From Methylobacterium aquaticum (lineage in GTDB: Bacteria > Pseudomonadota > Alphaproteobacteria > Rhizobiales > Beijerinckiaceae), in the NCBI RefSeq assembly GCF_016804325.1, contig NZ_CP043627.1, forward strand, positions 4,523,001 through 4,587,000: a stretch of 64,000 bases of DNA, read 5' to 3'. The position numbers and the translations under genes were made by a program. The notes beneath the pieces were generated by a model. The model was given only the letters and a program-made list of their open reading frames with translations, ran no database searches and was not told where the DNA came from. Below are positions 10,932-24,284 of the stretch, piece by piece. Each line of letters begins with the position of its first letter. Within the stretch, counting starts at the first letter, position 1.

Positions 10932-11100
10932 AACCCTCCCCCTCTGCGGGGGAGGGTGGCGAGCGGAGCGAGCCGGGAGAGGGGACGCCGCTTCCGGAAA
11001 GGTCGCGACCTTCATGAAGCCAGCCACCTGGAACAGCGTCGCGCTGCCCCTCTCCCGCCCCGCTCCGCGGGGCACCCTCCCCCGCAGAGGGGGGAGGGTT
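10932..11100. repeat. Paired REP-like element, copy 1
   Basis: Two inverted GC-rich arms, 10932-10984 and 11044-11100, share the words CCCTCTGCGGGGGAGGGTG and GGGAGAGGGG in opposite orientation and flank a 59-bp spacer beginning with GCTTCCGGA. The same arrangement recurs at 48860-49047. It lies between gltB and the GST-like gene. No RAYT transposase gene is in the window. Confidence 0.8.
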
Positions 11101-11110
11101 TAGGTCGGCG

Positions 11111-15801
<4,691 letters not shown>

Positions 15802-15897
15802 GGTCTGGTCTCCCAAGGTCCGGTCGTCGTGCCGAGGCGCGCGGGCGCGCTCGATGAGGGTCGAAGAGGGCCGGGTCGCACCGGCCGCGAAAGGGCG

Positions 15898-15958
15898 GCC
15901 TGCCTCCCGGGCAGGCGAACCTGCCTCGGCGGCAGGCTATCCCACCGTCAAAGGTGGG
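15898..15958 (-). promoter_or_regulatory. Three tandem hairpins in the gltB leader
   Basis: Three back-to-back inverted repeats about 100-160 nt upstream of gltB: GCCTGCC/GGCAGGC (15898-15916), CCTGCC/GGCAGG (15920-15936) and CCCACC/GGTGGG (15941-15958). Their arms are perfect with 5-6 nt loops. They could form an RNA leader structure or a stacked protein-binding site. I do not recognise a known riboswitch. Confidence 0.4.
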
Positions 15959-16826
15959 CGAAGTGGCGCGGACGGCCGCAGGGCCTCCGCCGGCAGGCGG
16001 GCCGAGGGCACGGCCGCCGCCTTATCGTTCTTCAGCCGCGGGAGGGTCGGTCGCGTCTCGCGAAGGGAGCGCCCGCACCTCGCGAGCGCCCGGCAGGCCT
16101 GGTTTCAGGCCGCGTGCGCCCGCACCGCCCGAATGGCGGCGCGTTTGGTATCTCGTTTGGCCGTCGTGCAAGCCACAAGCCAGCGCCCTTGCGACCCGGG
16201 GGCACGGAGCCCGGCCGGGAAAATGGGACAGCGGTACTGTCCTAACTCGGGGAACCTGCCAGATTTCAATCGGTCCAGCAAGAGGCCATTCGGTCGGGGC
16301 TTGTGCTTTTCTTGCGTATCGCGTCGGAGGGCCGCAACGAAATGCCGAAATCGGCGAGGAGCGCGCATCTTTCCCCCGCGTGGGTGGGCCGTTCCCGGAG
16401 CGCGACGGGCGCCGGCTTCTCGTCCTCGCGCCGGTCGCGGGGCCGTTCCGGAAAGATCCTGCCCGAATCCGGCGTTGGATCTCCTCGCCCTGACCTTGCT
16501 ACTTTGGAAGCGGCCCTGGCGGTGAGGGACCGGCGATCCGGTCGGCGTCGCCCTTCGCCGGGCCTCGGCTCGATGGCCGCGTCGAGGAGGCGATCGGCCA
16601 ACCCGTCGTAAGAACGTTCCTGTCCCTCGACGGGCGAGTCTGCCGGCCCGCAACGGAAGAAGGGCGGCTTGCTACGGCGTTCCCCGGGCGGCCCGGGGAT
16701 GCGATCCACAACCGACCGCTTCGCGACGCGGGATGCGGCGTCGCTCGAGCGCCGTGCGCTGAGGATGCCGTCATCGGACGGCGTCGTCCGGACGCGGTGT
16801 CAGGCGCTTCGTTTTTTCCAAAGAAA
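15959..16826. other. Gene-free region between gltB and the TPR lipoprotein
   Basis: With the leader hairpins this is about 1 kb without a credible gene. The open frames on both strands are Arg/Pro/Gly-rich, have no family signature and no good ribosome sites. It presumably holds the gltB promoter. I see no tRNA, repeat copy or mobile element in it. Confidence 0.5.
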
Positions 16827-16852
16827 AAGCCCCCGGCACGGGCCGGGGGCTT
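16827..16852 (-). terminator. Intrinsic terminator of the TPR lipoprotein gene
   Basis: A perfect 11-bp stem (AAGCCCCCGGC with GCCGGGGGCTT, 4-nt loop) followed on the minus strand by TTTTTCTTT. It lies 25 bp after the stop of the TPR gene and is a textbook Rho-independent terminator. Confidence 0.9.
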
Positions 16853-16877
16853 CGATGATCGCTACGATCCGATTGTT

Positions 16878-17759
16878 CTACCGGAACAACGACGCCATTC
16901 CGCCCTGCATCCGCCCGAGGCCCTGCTTGGCGACCTGGTTGCCCTGGTCGATGGCGATGGCGCGCTGATAGCTCTCAGTCGCCTCCTGGCGGCGGTTGGA
17001 CTTCTCGTAGGCGAGACCCCGGTAGGCCCAGGAATCCGCATCCTTGTTGTTGACGTTCAGTGCCGCGTTGTAGTCCTCGATCGCCTTGTCGTACTGGTTG
17101 GTGGCGATCAGGCTCTGGCCGCGGGCGGCGTAGGGTGCCGCGACGAAGGGGTTGCGGTCGATGGCGGCGTCGAAGTCGCCGATGGCCGAGCGGTGCTGGC
17201 CCTGTGCCTGCCGCACCAGGCCGCGGGCGTGGTAGGCCTCGGCCGATTCCGGCGTCAGGCGGATCGCCTGGCTGAGGTCGCTGTAGGCGGCCTCGAAGTT
17301 GCCCTGCGCCCGCTGGAGGTTCGCCCGTCCGATATAGGCGGCGGTGTAGTTCGGGTCGGCGTTGATCGCCTTGGTGAAGTCCTGGAGCGCCGCGTCGTTG
17401 CGGCCCGACTGGCGGTAGGCCAGCGCCCGGTTGCCGTAGGCCGAGGCCGAGTTCGGGTCGAGCTGGACCGCCTTGGTGAAGTCGGCGATGGCCGAATCGA
17501 AGTTGCCCGCGCGGGCGTAAGCCGCGCCGCGGGTGTTGTAGGCCGCCGCGTCGCTCGGGTTGCGCTGGATCACGTCCGTCAGCGAGGCGATGTTGACCTC
17601 GGTCGCGCCGGACTTGTCGGCCTCGACCACCGCGAATTGCCGCGTCGCGGTCGCCCGGCTGACGGTGTCGCAGCCGGCGAGCGCCAGCGCGGTCAGCACG
17701 GTCGCCCCCAGCATCCGGGCCGCCGGTGTCACGCGGCAAAAGCCGATCACGTTGTTCAT
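16878..17759 (-). CDS. TPR-repeat lipoprotein
   Basis: 293 residues. The N-terminus has a lipoprotein signal with lipobox LALAGC (Cys near residue 30), so it should be anchored in a membrane facing the periplasm. The rest is about seven tetratricopeptide repeats of 34 residues, for example AYNTRGAAYARAGNFDSAIA, AYGNRALAYRQSGRNDAALQ and AYHARGLVRQAQGQHRSAIG. Such proteins (NlpI-like) scaffold cell-envelope complexes, including peptidoglycan enzymes. It is a single-gene unit with its own terminator; the partner is unknown. Confidence 0.88.
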   Translation of the reverse strand: MNNVIGFCRVTPAARMLGATVLTALALAGCDTVSRATATRQFAVVEADKSGATEVNIASLTDVIQRNPSDAAAYNTRGAAYARAGNFDSAIADFTKAVQLDPNSASAYGNRALAYRQSGRNDAALQDFTKAINADPNYTAAYIGRANLQRAQGNFEAAYSDLSQAIRLTPESAEAYHARGLVRQAQGQHRSAIGDFDAAIDRNPFVAAPYAARGQSLIATNQYDKAIEDYNAALNVNNKDADSWAYRGLAYEKSNRRQEATESYQRAIAIDQGNQVAKQGLGRMQGGMASLFR

Positions 17760-18011
17760 CGCCCGCTCCCCCGGGGCGGCGCATCCTCGTCGCGCCGCGC
17801 ACCTTCGCCATTCGCACGCGCCCCCGCTCTCAGCCGCGGTCCCGACGCCGGACGACCATTCCGGATCGGGGTGAACGCCGGCTTAAAGGCGATGCGCCCC
17901 TGACGCTTGTGAGGGCCGATGTGGCGAAGGTGTGGCCTCTCGGCGCCGCAACGGCAGGGGAGGGCGCCGCCAGGAGCCGAGTGTGGCCGGAAAGCCGCAC
18001 CCGCCGGGGCC

Positions 18012-19127
18012 TCAGGTCCCGGTGGCGACGCCGGTCGTCACGCGGGTCACGTGACCCATCTTGCGGCCGGGGCGGGCCTCGCCCTTGCCGTAGAGGTGGA
18101 GGTGGCGGCCGGGCTCGGCGAGGATCCGGGTCCAGTCGTCGGCCTCGGCGCCGATCAGGTTCAGCATCTCGACCGTCGTGCCGGCGAGCGCGGCGCTGCC
18201 GAGGGGCCAGCCGCAGATCGCCCGGACGTGCTGGGCGAATTGCGAGGTCTCGGCCCCCTCGATGGTCCAGTGGCCGGAATTGTGGACCCGCGGCGCGATC
18301 TCGTTGACGACCACGCTCGCCCGGCCGTCGGTGCCGCGGACCAGAAACATCTCGACCGCCAGCACGCCGACATAGTCGAGCGCATCCGCGATTCGTCGCG
18401 CGATCGCCACCGCCTCCGCGGCGGTCTCCGGCGCCATGCCGGGGGCCGGCACCACGGTGCGGGCGAGGATGTGGTGGCGGTGCTCGTTGGCGCACGGCGC
18501 ATAGGCCGAGAAGCCCCCCTCCGCATTGCGGGCGGCGACCACCGACACCTCGGCCTCGAACGGGACGAACCCCTCGAGGATGCAGGGCTGGTCGCGCAAG
18601 GACGCCATCACGGCGGCGGGATCGGCGACCGCCTCGCGCAGCATCACCTGCCCCTTGCCGTCATAGCCGAAGCGCCGGGTCTTCAGCACCGCCGGCAGGC
18701 CGATCTCCCGGATCGCCTCCGCGAGGCCCGCAGCGTCGTCCACCGCCCGGAAAGGCGCCACCGGGATGCCGAGGCCGGCGACGAAGCTCTTCTCCGTCAG
18801 CCGGTCCTGGGTGGTGGCGAGCGCCGAGGCACTCGGATGCAGCGGCCGGCGCGCGGCCAGGATCTCGGCGGCGGCGCTCGGAATGTTCTCGAACTCGTAG
18901 GTCACCACGTCGACGGATTCGGCGAAGGCCCGGAGCGCCGCCGCGTCGTCGTAAGCGGCGATCGTGCGCCGTCCCGCCACCTCGAAGGCCGGGCTGTCGG
19001 GATCGGGGCAGTAAACATGGCATTTCAGCCCGTACTGCGCCGCCGCGACCGCGATCATGCGGCCGAGCTGGCCGCCGCCGATGATCCCGATGGTCGCGCC
19101 GGGTGCGATGGGTAAGGGGCTGCTCAC
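18012..19127 (-). CDS. purK: N5-carboxyaminoimidazole ribonucleotide synthase
   Basis: 371 residues, ATP-grasp enzyme of de novo purine synthesis that converts AIR, ATP and bicarbonate to N5-CAIR, the substrate of PurE. The N-terminal GGGQLGRM (residues 17-24) is the PurK signature. [10 protein letters not shown] in the ATP-grasp core and [18 protein letters not shown] near residue 280 are also diagnostic. The GTG start at 19127 overlaps the purE stop by 4 nt (GTGA), so translation is coupled to purE. Confidence 0.97.
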   Translation of the reverse strand: MSSPLPIAPGATIGIIGGGQLGRMIAVAAAQYGLKCHVYCPDPDSPAFEVAGRRTIAAYDDAAALRAFAESVDVVTYEFENIPSAAAEILAARRPLHPSASALATTQDRLTEKSFVAGLGIPVAPFRAVDDAAGLAEAIREIGLPAVLKTRRFGYDGKGQVMLREAVADPAAVMASLRDQPCILEGFVPFEAEVSVVAARNAEGGFSAYAPCANEHRHHILARTVVPAPGMAPETAAEAVAIARRIADALDYVGVLAVEMFLVRGTDGRASVVVNEIAPRVHNSGHWTIEGAETSQFAQHVRAICGWPLGSAALAGTTVEMLNLIGAEADDWTRILAEPGRHLHLYGKGEARPGRKMGHVTRVTTGVATGT

Positions 19128-19633
19128 GAGGCGCTCGTATCCGGATGCTCGGCCACCGCGGCGCTCTGGCGGGCACGCCAGGCATCGAGCCGGCCGGCGA
19201 GGGCGTCGTCGGTCAGGGCGAGGACGGCGGCGGCGAGAAGGGCGGCGTTGACGGCGCCGGCCCGGCCGATCGCCAGGGTGCCGACCGGGATGCCGGCCGG
19301 CATCTGCACGATCGACAACAGGCTGTCCTGACCGGACAACGCCTTCGATTCGACCGGCACGCCGAAGACCGGCAGCGGCGTCATCGCGGCGGCCATGCCG
19401 GGGAGGTGGGCGGCGCCTCCGGCGCCCGCGATCACCACCCGGACGCCCGCGGCCTTCGCGCCCTTGGCGAAGGCGACCAGGCGATCCGGGGTCCGGTGGG
19501 CCGAGACGATGCGGGATTCGTAGGGAATGCCGAGCGCGTCGAGCGTCTCGGCCGCGTGGCGCATGGTGGCCCAGTCGGACTGGCTGCCCATGATCACCGC
19601 GACGGGGGGCGATGCCGCCATCGTCAAGCGCAT
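19124..19633 (-). CDS. purE: N5-carboxyaminoimidazole ribonucleotide mutase
   Basis: 169 residues, class I PurE, which converts N5-CAIR to [15 protein letters not shown] near residue 15 and the [12 protein letters not shown] stretch near residue 45 form the active site. Two ATGs are possible, 19633 (MRLTMAAS) and 19621 (MAAS). AGAGG abuts the first and lies 12 nt from the second, so the start is uncertain by four residues. First gene of the purEK pair. Confidence 0.96.
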   Translation of the reverse strand: MRLTMAASPPVAVIMGSQSDWATMRHAAETLDALGIPYESRIVSAHRTPDRLVAFAKGAKAAGVRVVIAGAGGAAHLPGMAAAMTPLPVFGVPVESKALSGQDSLLSIVQMPAGIPVGTLAIGRAGAVNAALLAAAVLALTDDALAGRLDAWRARQSAAVAEHPDTSAS

Positions 19634-19731
19634 CCTCTAGAAAGCGCTGCTAAGCCGCGAGCGGGCCGCAGCCGGTCCTGCCGCAGTAGCGGCGCATTCG
19701 GATTCGTGCAAGCCGCCGCCGGACCCCCTCC

Positions 19732-19950
19732 TCAGGCGATGATGTCCGGGGTGAGCTGGTCCTCCAGGAACGAGATGCGGTCGCGCAGCGACAGCTTGCG
19801 CTTCTTGAGCCGCTGGAGCTGCAGGCGGTCGCCGGCCATGACCCCGGACAGGGCTTCGATCGCGTCGTCGAGGTCGCGATGCTCCTCCCGGAGCCGCGCC
19901 AGCTCGGTCTCGAATTCCTCCGTCGATTCCGCACTCAACTCGAACGCCAT
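19732..19950 (-). CDS. YdcH/DUF465-family small protein
   Basis: 72 residues, starting MAFELSAESTEEFETELARL at ATG 19950. Two amphipathic helices with the pattern LREEHRDLDDAIEAL and LQRLKKRKLSLRDRISFLED match DUF465/YdcH, small coiled-coil proteins of unknown function common in alphaproteobacteria. A second family member starts 240 bp away in the opposite direction, and the two probably share a promoter region. Confidence 0.88.
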   Translation of the reverse strand: MAFELSAESTEEFETELARLREEHRDLDDAIEALSGVMAGDRLQLQRLKKRKLSLRDRISFLEDQLTPDIIA

Positions 19951-20189
19951 CGCCGCCCCAGATCCTTCAGATATGCGGCGAAGCATGAACCAGGCCCCGG
20001 CCTCCGGCAAGGGCATCGCACGGCCGCCGGCGGGGTTGTGCAGCCCCTCCTTGGCCGGCTTCCTGGGCCGGCTTCCCGGGCCCTGTGCTGCGCTGCACAT
20101 GACGCAAGTGCAATACGGAATGCCTTAGACATCGGCCGCGGGCTGTGGCAGGCTGCGTGTGTCACCTACATGACAGGAGGCAATGGCTG

Positions 20190-20375
20190 ATGTCGCTGAA
20201 CACGCATCTCTCCGAGCTTGAGCGTAAGCACGAAGCGTTGGAGCGCGAGATCCAGGACGCATGCAACCACCTCTCCACCGATGATTTGCGAGTTGTCGAA
20301 CTCAAGCGGCGAAAGCTTCACCTGAAGGATGAGATCAGTCGTCTGCGGACGACGTCCACTCGCGTGATGCACTAG
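20190..20375 (+). CDS. YdcH/DUF465-family small protein
   Basis: 61 residues. Start ATG 20190 has a perfect AGGAGG at 20175-20180, 9 nt upstream. The sequence MSLNTHLSELERKHEALERE, then VVELKRRKLHLKDEISRL, is a two-helix coiled coil of the DUF465 family. Divergent from the paralogue at 19950. Function unknown. Confidence 0.9.
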   Translation: MSLNTHLSELERKHEALEREIQDACNHLSTDDLRVVELKRRKLHLKDEISRLRTTSTRVMH

Positions 20376-20520
20376 CCCGGAAAATTCCCGTAGTGCCGCC
20401 GCGCCGGCGTTCGACGCGGCGGCCCCTGACCGGAGAGCCTCCGTCCGGCCCGGCGCCTTCCAGGCCGCCCGATCGGGGCGACGGAAATCGCTGTCTTCCT
20501 TCCCTTGCACCATCGGTTCG

Positions 20521-20703
20521 AGAGCCTGTTTGAGTAGGCCGACCGACTTGACGCCCTCGATGTCATCCCGGGGCCGCGTAGCGGAGCCCGGGATCCATAA
20601 CCGCTGACGATGCAGGATGGAGTGGCCCGCGTTCCGCTTCATCACGAACCGCTAGCGGTTATGGATCCCGGGTTCTCGTCTTCGACGAGCCCCAGGATGA
20701 CGT
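20521..20703. repeat. GTCATCCCGG-type palindromic repeat, copy 1
   Basis: Starts with the short module AGAGCCTGTTTGAG (20521-20534) and then runs from TGTCATCCCGGGGCCGCG to GAGCCCCAGGATGAC, ends that are complementary. Internal words GGATCCATAACCGCT and AGCGGTTATGGATCC also pair, so the whole can fold into a long hairpin. It closely matches 62026-62207. The region between the DUF465 gene and the AraC gene holds nothing else I can name. Confidence 0.82.
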
Positions 20704-20768
20704 CCAGATCGCAAGGACCGTGGAGCAGGTCAAACAGGCTCTGGTTCGAAGTCCGGCGCCGCACGATC

Positions 20769-21758
20769 TCATGGCAAATCCCTGACCGTGCTCGGCGGGC
20801 GATCGTGCCAGCGGCTCCAGGCGCGGCGAAGCTGGCGCGGCGACGCGAAGCCGGCCCGCTCGGCCACACCCTCCATGTCGAGGCGGGTCCGGGCGAGCAG
20901 GTCGCGGGCCAGCGCTACCCGCAAGCCGTTGATATAGCTCGGAAGACTCATGCCGGCATGGCGGTTGAACAGCCGCGACAGGTGGCGCGGGCTGGTGGCG
21001 GCAAGGTCGGCCAGGGCCTCCAGGCTCCAGGCCCGGGCCGGGTCGGCGCTCACCGCATCCTGCACCCGGTGGATCGCCGGGTGGAGATGGTTGCGCCCCT
21101 CCAGCCAGGGCGAGAGCTGCGGATCGTGGCCGGCCCGGCGCAGATACACAACGAGGTAGCGCGCCACCGCCGCCGCGCAGGCCGGATCGACGAGGCGCGC
21201 CACCAGATGGAGCATCAGGTCGATCCCGGCGGTGATGCCGGCGCTGGTCAGGCGCTCGCGATCCTCGACGAACAGCCGGTCCTCCAGCACCCGGGCGGCA
21301 GGCGCCAGCGCCGCCAGTTCCGCGCAGGCCGCGTGATGGGTGGTGCAGGCATGCCCGTCGAGGAGCCCGGCCCGGGCCGCCAGCAGGGCGCCGGAGCAGA
21401 TCGAGACCAGGCGGTGCCCCGGCTTCACCTCCGCCCGCAACCAGGCGACGATCGCGGTCTCGGCCGCCCGCTCGGCCTCGCCCGGGGCTAAGGGATTCCC
21501 CAGGACCAGCTCCGCCGTGCCGGCGAGGACCACGATCGCCCCCTCCGGCAGCGGGACCGGCAGGGGGGCGAGCCCCGAGAGGCCGAGCCCGATCGAGCTC
21601 GTGACCTCCGGGCACGGCCCGACATGGCGGACGCCAAACCGCACCCTGTCCTGGATCAGGTTGGCCTTGCGCAACACCTCGACGGGCCCGGCCACGTCGA
21701 GGAGCAGGGTGCGCGGCGGGCAGACCACCACGACCGGGATGTCGGCGGGCCCGCTCAC
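20769..21758 (-). CDS. GlxA-type regulator: DJ-1/PfpI domain plus AraC HTH
   Basis: 329 residues. The N-terminal DJ-1/PfpI-like domain (residues 1 to about 175) contains LVSICSGALLAARAGLLDGH with the nucleophile-position Cys. The C-terminal AraC domain (about 220-320) has SLEALADLAATSPRHLSRLF and a second HTH at GVAERAGFASPRQLRRAW. The GTG start at 21758 overlaps the stop of the isochorismatase-like gene by 4 nt (GTGA), so the two are coupled and the regulator probably controls that gene. The ligand is unknown. Confidence 0.9.
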   Translation of the reverse strand: MSGPADIPVVVVCPPRTLLLDVAGPVEVLRKANLIQDRVRFGVRHVGPCPEVTSSIGLGLSGLAPLPVPLPEGAIVVLAGTAELVLGNPLAPGEAERAAETAIVAWLRAEVKPGHRLVSICSGALLAARAGLLDGHACTTHHAACAELAALAPAARVLEDRLFVEDRERLTSAGITAGIDLMLHLVARLVDPACAAAVARYLVVYLRRAGHDPQLSPWLEGRNHLHPAIHRVQDAVSADPARAWSLEALADLAATSPRHLSRLFNRHAGMSLPSYINGLRVALARDLLARTRLDMEGVAERAGFASPRQLRRAWSRWHDRPPSTVRDLP

Positions 21759-22315
21759 GCGGCGAGGCGGGGAGTTGGGCCGGCGAGCGCCTCCTCGACC
21801 GTGGCGATGCGGGCGAAGCGCCCGGCCAGGACCAGTTCGGTGCGGGCCCGGATCTCCTCGGCGCTCCAGCGCCGCCCGGCGGCATCGGTCATGGCGAAGG
21901 TCAGGGTCGCCTCGGCCACGTAATCGACGCCGTAGCCGAGATCGGAGGCGTGGCGGGTGGTGGTCTCGCAGCATTGCTCGGTGCGGATGCCGCTGACGAT
22001 CACCCGGCGGATGCCGGTCCGGGTCAGCCAGACGTCGAGCCCGCTGCCGACGAGCGCCGAGTGGCGGCGTTTGTGGAACACCGCGTCCGGGGTGATCCGC
22101 AGGGGTTCCAGGGTGCGGACATGACCGGAGGCGAGGGAGAACGGACCCTGATCCTCGACGTGGAAGACCTGCACGACGGGGACGTTTCGCGCCATGGCCC
22201 CGTCGACCAGGGCTTGCTGGCGATCGAGGAATCGGGACAGGTCCGCCTCGTCCCAGTAGGGGCGGTGGCGGAAGGATTCCTGCACGTCGATCACGAGGAG
22301 GGCGGTATCGGGCAT
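21755..22315 (-). CDS. Isochorismatase-family cysteine hydrolase
   Basis: 186 residues. The family triad is visible: Asp10 in LLVIDVQESF, Lys in DAVFHKRRHSAL near residue 82, and Cys in RTEQCCETTTRHASDLGY near residue 118. These enzymes hydrolyse amides such as nicotinamide or ureido compounds; the substrate is not evident here. Translationally coupled to the AraC/DJ-1 regulator gene that follows. Confidence 0.9.
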   Translation of the reverse strand: MPDTALLVIDVQESFRHRPYWDEADLSRFLDRQQALVDGAMARNVPVVQVFHVEDQGPFSLASGHVRTLEPLRITPDAVFHKRRHSALVGSGLDVWLTRTGIRRVIVSGIRTEQCCETTTRHASDLGYGVDYVAEATLTFAMTDAAGRRWSAEEIRARTELVLAGRFARIATVEEALAGPTPRLAA

Positions 22316-22416
22316 GGCCTCTGGTCCTTATCGGGTGGGACGGCGCCAGGATAGGCGCCGCGCCGAGACCCGAAAGGCCGCGTCCGGACCGGAAGCGGAC
22401 GAAAAAGGACAGGCGG

Positions 22417-22782
22417 TCAGTGCGGCCGGAACACCCGCAGCCGGTGGCCGTCCGGATCGAGGGCGACGAAGGTGCGGCCGAAATCCATGTCGGTCGGCGG
22501 TTGCAGGATCGGCACGCCGTTTTCCACCCAGGCCGCGTGGGTCGCCTCCAGGGCGGCGTCGTCCGCCACCGTGACGGCGACCTCGGTCCCGCCGCCGGTA
22601 GCGGACGCGGCCGGCTCGACAGTGTGGCGCGACCACAGGCCGAGCCTCACGCCGCTCTCGAAGACGAACAGCACGAAGGTCGGCTGTGCCTCGACCGGGG
22701 CGCGGCCGAGCAGGGCGGCATAGAAGCGGCCGCTCGCCTCGGGGTTGTCGACGTAGAGGAGGGTGTAGGTCGGCTGGAGCAT
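22417..22782 (-). CDS. VOC-family (glyoxalase-like) protein
   Basis: 121 residues starting MLQPTYTLLYVDNPEASGRF at ATG 22782. It has the beta-alpha-beta-beta-beta modules of the vicinal oxygen chelate fold (FYAALLGRAP, then FVALDPDGHRLRVFRPH). Members bind drugs or metals or act as dioxygenases or lyases. The upstream WYL-type regulator on the same strand, 70 bp away, may control it. Function cannot be told further. Confidence 0.85.
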   Translation of the reverse strand: MLQPTYTLLYVDNPEASGRFYAALLGRAPVEAQPTFVLFVFESGVRLGLWSRHTVEPAASATGGGTEVAVTVADDAALEATHAAWVENGVPILQPPTDMDFGRTFVALDPDGHRLRVFRPH

Positions 22783-22852
22783 CGTCTGCGGTCCCGTCTG
22801 GTGCGACGCCCCTCGTGTAGAAGGCCCCGCTGACAGATTCCGGCAGCAGCGA

Positions 22853-23542
22853 TCACGCGGCGGGCGCGATGCCCTGGAGCACCCGCCACTCCCGCAGCAG
22901 GGCGTGGCGGGGGCGGGCATAGCGCTCCCCGGTGAGGGTCAGGGCCTCGATCCGGTCGGTGCGGAAATGGCGGAAATCGTCTCGTGCCTCGCACCAGGCG
23001 ACGACGACCCGCACCCGCTCGAAGAAGCCGAGGGCGAAGGGCCAGATCATCCGCTCCGATCCCGCGCCGCCCGCGTCGCGGTAGCGGATCGCCACCTTGT
23101 GCTGCGCCCGGATGGCGCCGCGCAGGGCCGCGAGGTCGATGCGCTCCGGGACTGTTTCAGCCGGGCCGACCATTAGGGTCGAGGCATCGAGCCGTTCGCG
23201 CAACGCGGGCGGCAGCACCGCGGCGATCTTCGCCAGCGCATCGCCCGCCGCCGACGCCAGGGGACCGTCGGTCCGCGTCGCCACCCAGCGCATGCCGAGG
23301 ACCAGCGCCTCGATCTCCTCCTCGCGGAACATCAGCGGCGGCAGGGTGAAGCCGGGGCGCAGGACGTAGCCGAGGCCCGGCTCGCCCTCGATCGCCGCGC
23401 CCTGCGCCTGGAGGCTGGCGATGTCGCGGTAGAGGGTGCGCAGGCTGACGCCCATCGTCTGCGCGAGATGCCGGCCGCTGACCGGGCCGCGATGGCGGCG
23501 CAGGACCTGGACGAGGTCGAGCAGGCGTTCGGCACGGGACAT
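22853..23542 (-). CDS. YafY-type HTH and WYL-domain transcriptional regulator
   Basis: 229 residues. N-terminal HTH_11 (MSRAERLLDLVQVLRRHRGP, SLRTLYRDIASLQAQG) and a WYL-type C-terminal domain that includes IRYRDAGGAGSERMIWPFAL, RVRVVVAWCEARDDFRHF and RTDRIEALTLTGE. WYL regulators sense small ligands or nucleotides. The gene precedes the VOC gene and is followed upstream by an independent LysE exporter gene. Confidence 0.9.
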   Translation of the reverse strand: MSRAERLLDLVQVLRRHRGPVSGRHLAQTMGVSLRTLYRDIASLQAQGAAIEGEPGLGYVLRPGFTLPPLMFREEEIEALVLGMRWVATRTDGPLASAAGDALAKIAAVLPPALRERLDASTLMVGPAETVPERIDLAALRGAIRAQHKVAIRYRDAGGAGSERMIWPFALGFFERVRVVVAWCEARDDFRHFRTDRIEALTLTGERYARPRHALLREWRVLQGIAPAA

Positions 23543-23612
23543 CGGGGCGGGCTCGCGACGGATCGGGCCTGCGTCGTCGCAGAGACAGGCCTGGAGCGGA
23601 AGACGCCGCGTG

Positions 23613-24227
23613 TCAGCGCGCTGCGACCACCGCGACCCCGGCCCCGACCATGACGCCGCCGGCGACGCGGTTCGCCCGCCGGACCGCCGCGCGGGTGCGC
23701 AGGGCCTGCCTCAGGCGGCCGGCGAGGAGCATGTGACCGGCGATCACTGCGGCCTCGACGGCGAGGATGACGGCTGCCAGGATCCCGACCTGCGCCGGGG
23801 CGAGGGAGGCGCCGACGACGTTCGGCAGCAGGGCGAGGTAGAAGAGCGGCATCTTCGGGTTGCCGAGATTGAGGGCGATGCCGGTGAGGACGCTCGCGAC
23901 CAGACCGGGACGCCTGCCGCCCGCGCGCTCCGCCGGCAGCACCGGCTCGGTGGTCCAGAGCCGGATCCCGGTCCAGACCAAGTAGGCGGCGCCGGCATAG
24001 CGCAAAACCGTCATCAGCGCCCCCATCTCCTGCGCGACCACCGCGAGCCCGGTCGCGGCGAGGACAAGGACGGCCAGGATGCCCACCACCATGCCGAACC
24101 CGTAGGCAAAGCCCGCGGCCGGCCCGTGCGACAGGGTGCGGGCGACGATGGTCATGTTGTCGGGCCCGGGGCTCGCGGCGAAGACCAGGAAGGCGGCCGC
24201 GAAGGAGAGCAGCGTGACGGGATCCAT
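23613..24227 (-). CDS. LysE/RhtB-family exporter
   Basis: 204 residues with six hydrophobic segments. The N-terminus has the family motif AASPGPDNMTIVARTLSHGP near residue 18, and GIALNLGNPKMPLFYLALLP is the conserved mid-protein loop. Such proteins export amino acids or related small molecules across the inner membrane. ATG 24227 has GGGGAAG about 6 nt upstream. Single gene; substrate unknown. Confidence 0.92.
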   Translation of the reverse strand: MDPVTLLSFAAAFLVFAASPGPDNMTIVARTLSHGPAAGFAYGFGMVVGILAVLVLAATGLAVVAQEMGALMTVLRYAGAAYLVWTGIRLWTTEPVLPAERAGGRRPGLVASVLTGIALNLGNPKMPLFYLALLPNVVGASLAPAQVGILAAVILAVEAAVIAGHMLLAGRLRQALRTRAAVRRANRVAGGVMVGAGVAVVAAR

Positions 24228-24284
24228 GGGGCTTCCCCTGCGTCGAGAGACGCAGGGGTCTTCGCAAGTTCCACGCCGCCGCGA

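Noticed and set aside
16105..16709. Minus-strand open frames in the gltB-TPR gap
   Set aside because: Arg/Pro/Gly-rich with no start signals or motifs; treated as intergenic.
21340..21996. Plus-strand frames opposite the AraC and isochorismatase genes
   Set aside because: Shadows of two well-supported minus-strand genes.
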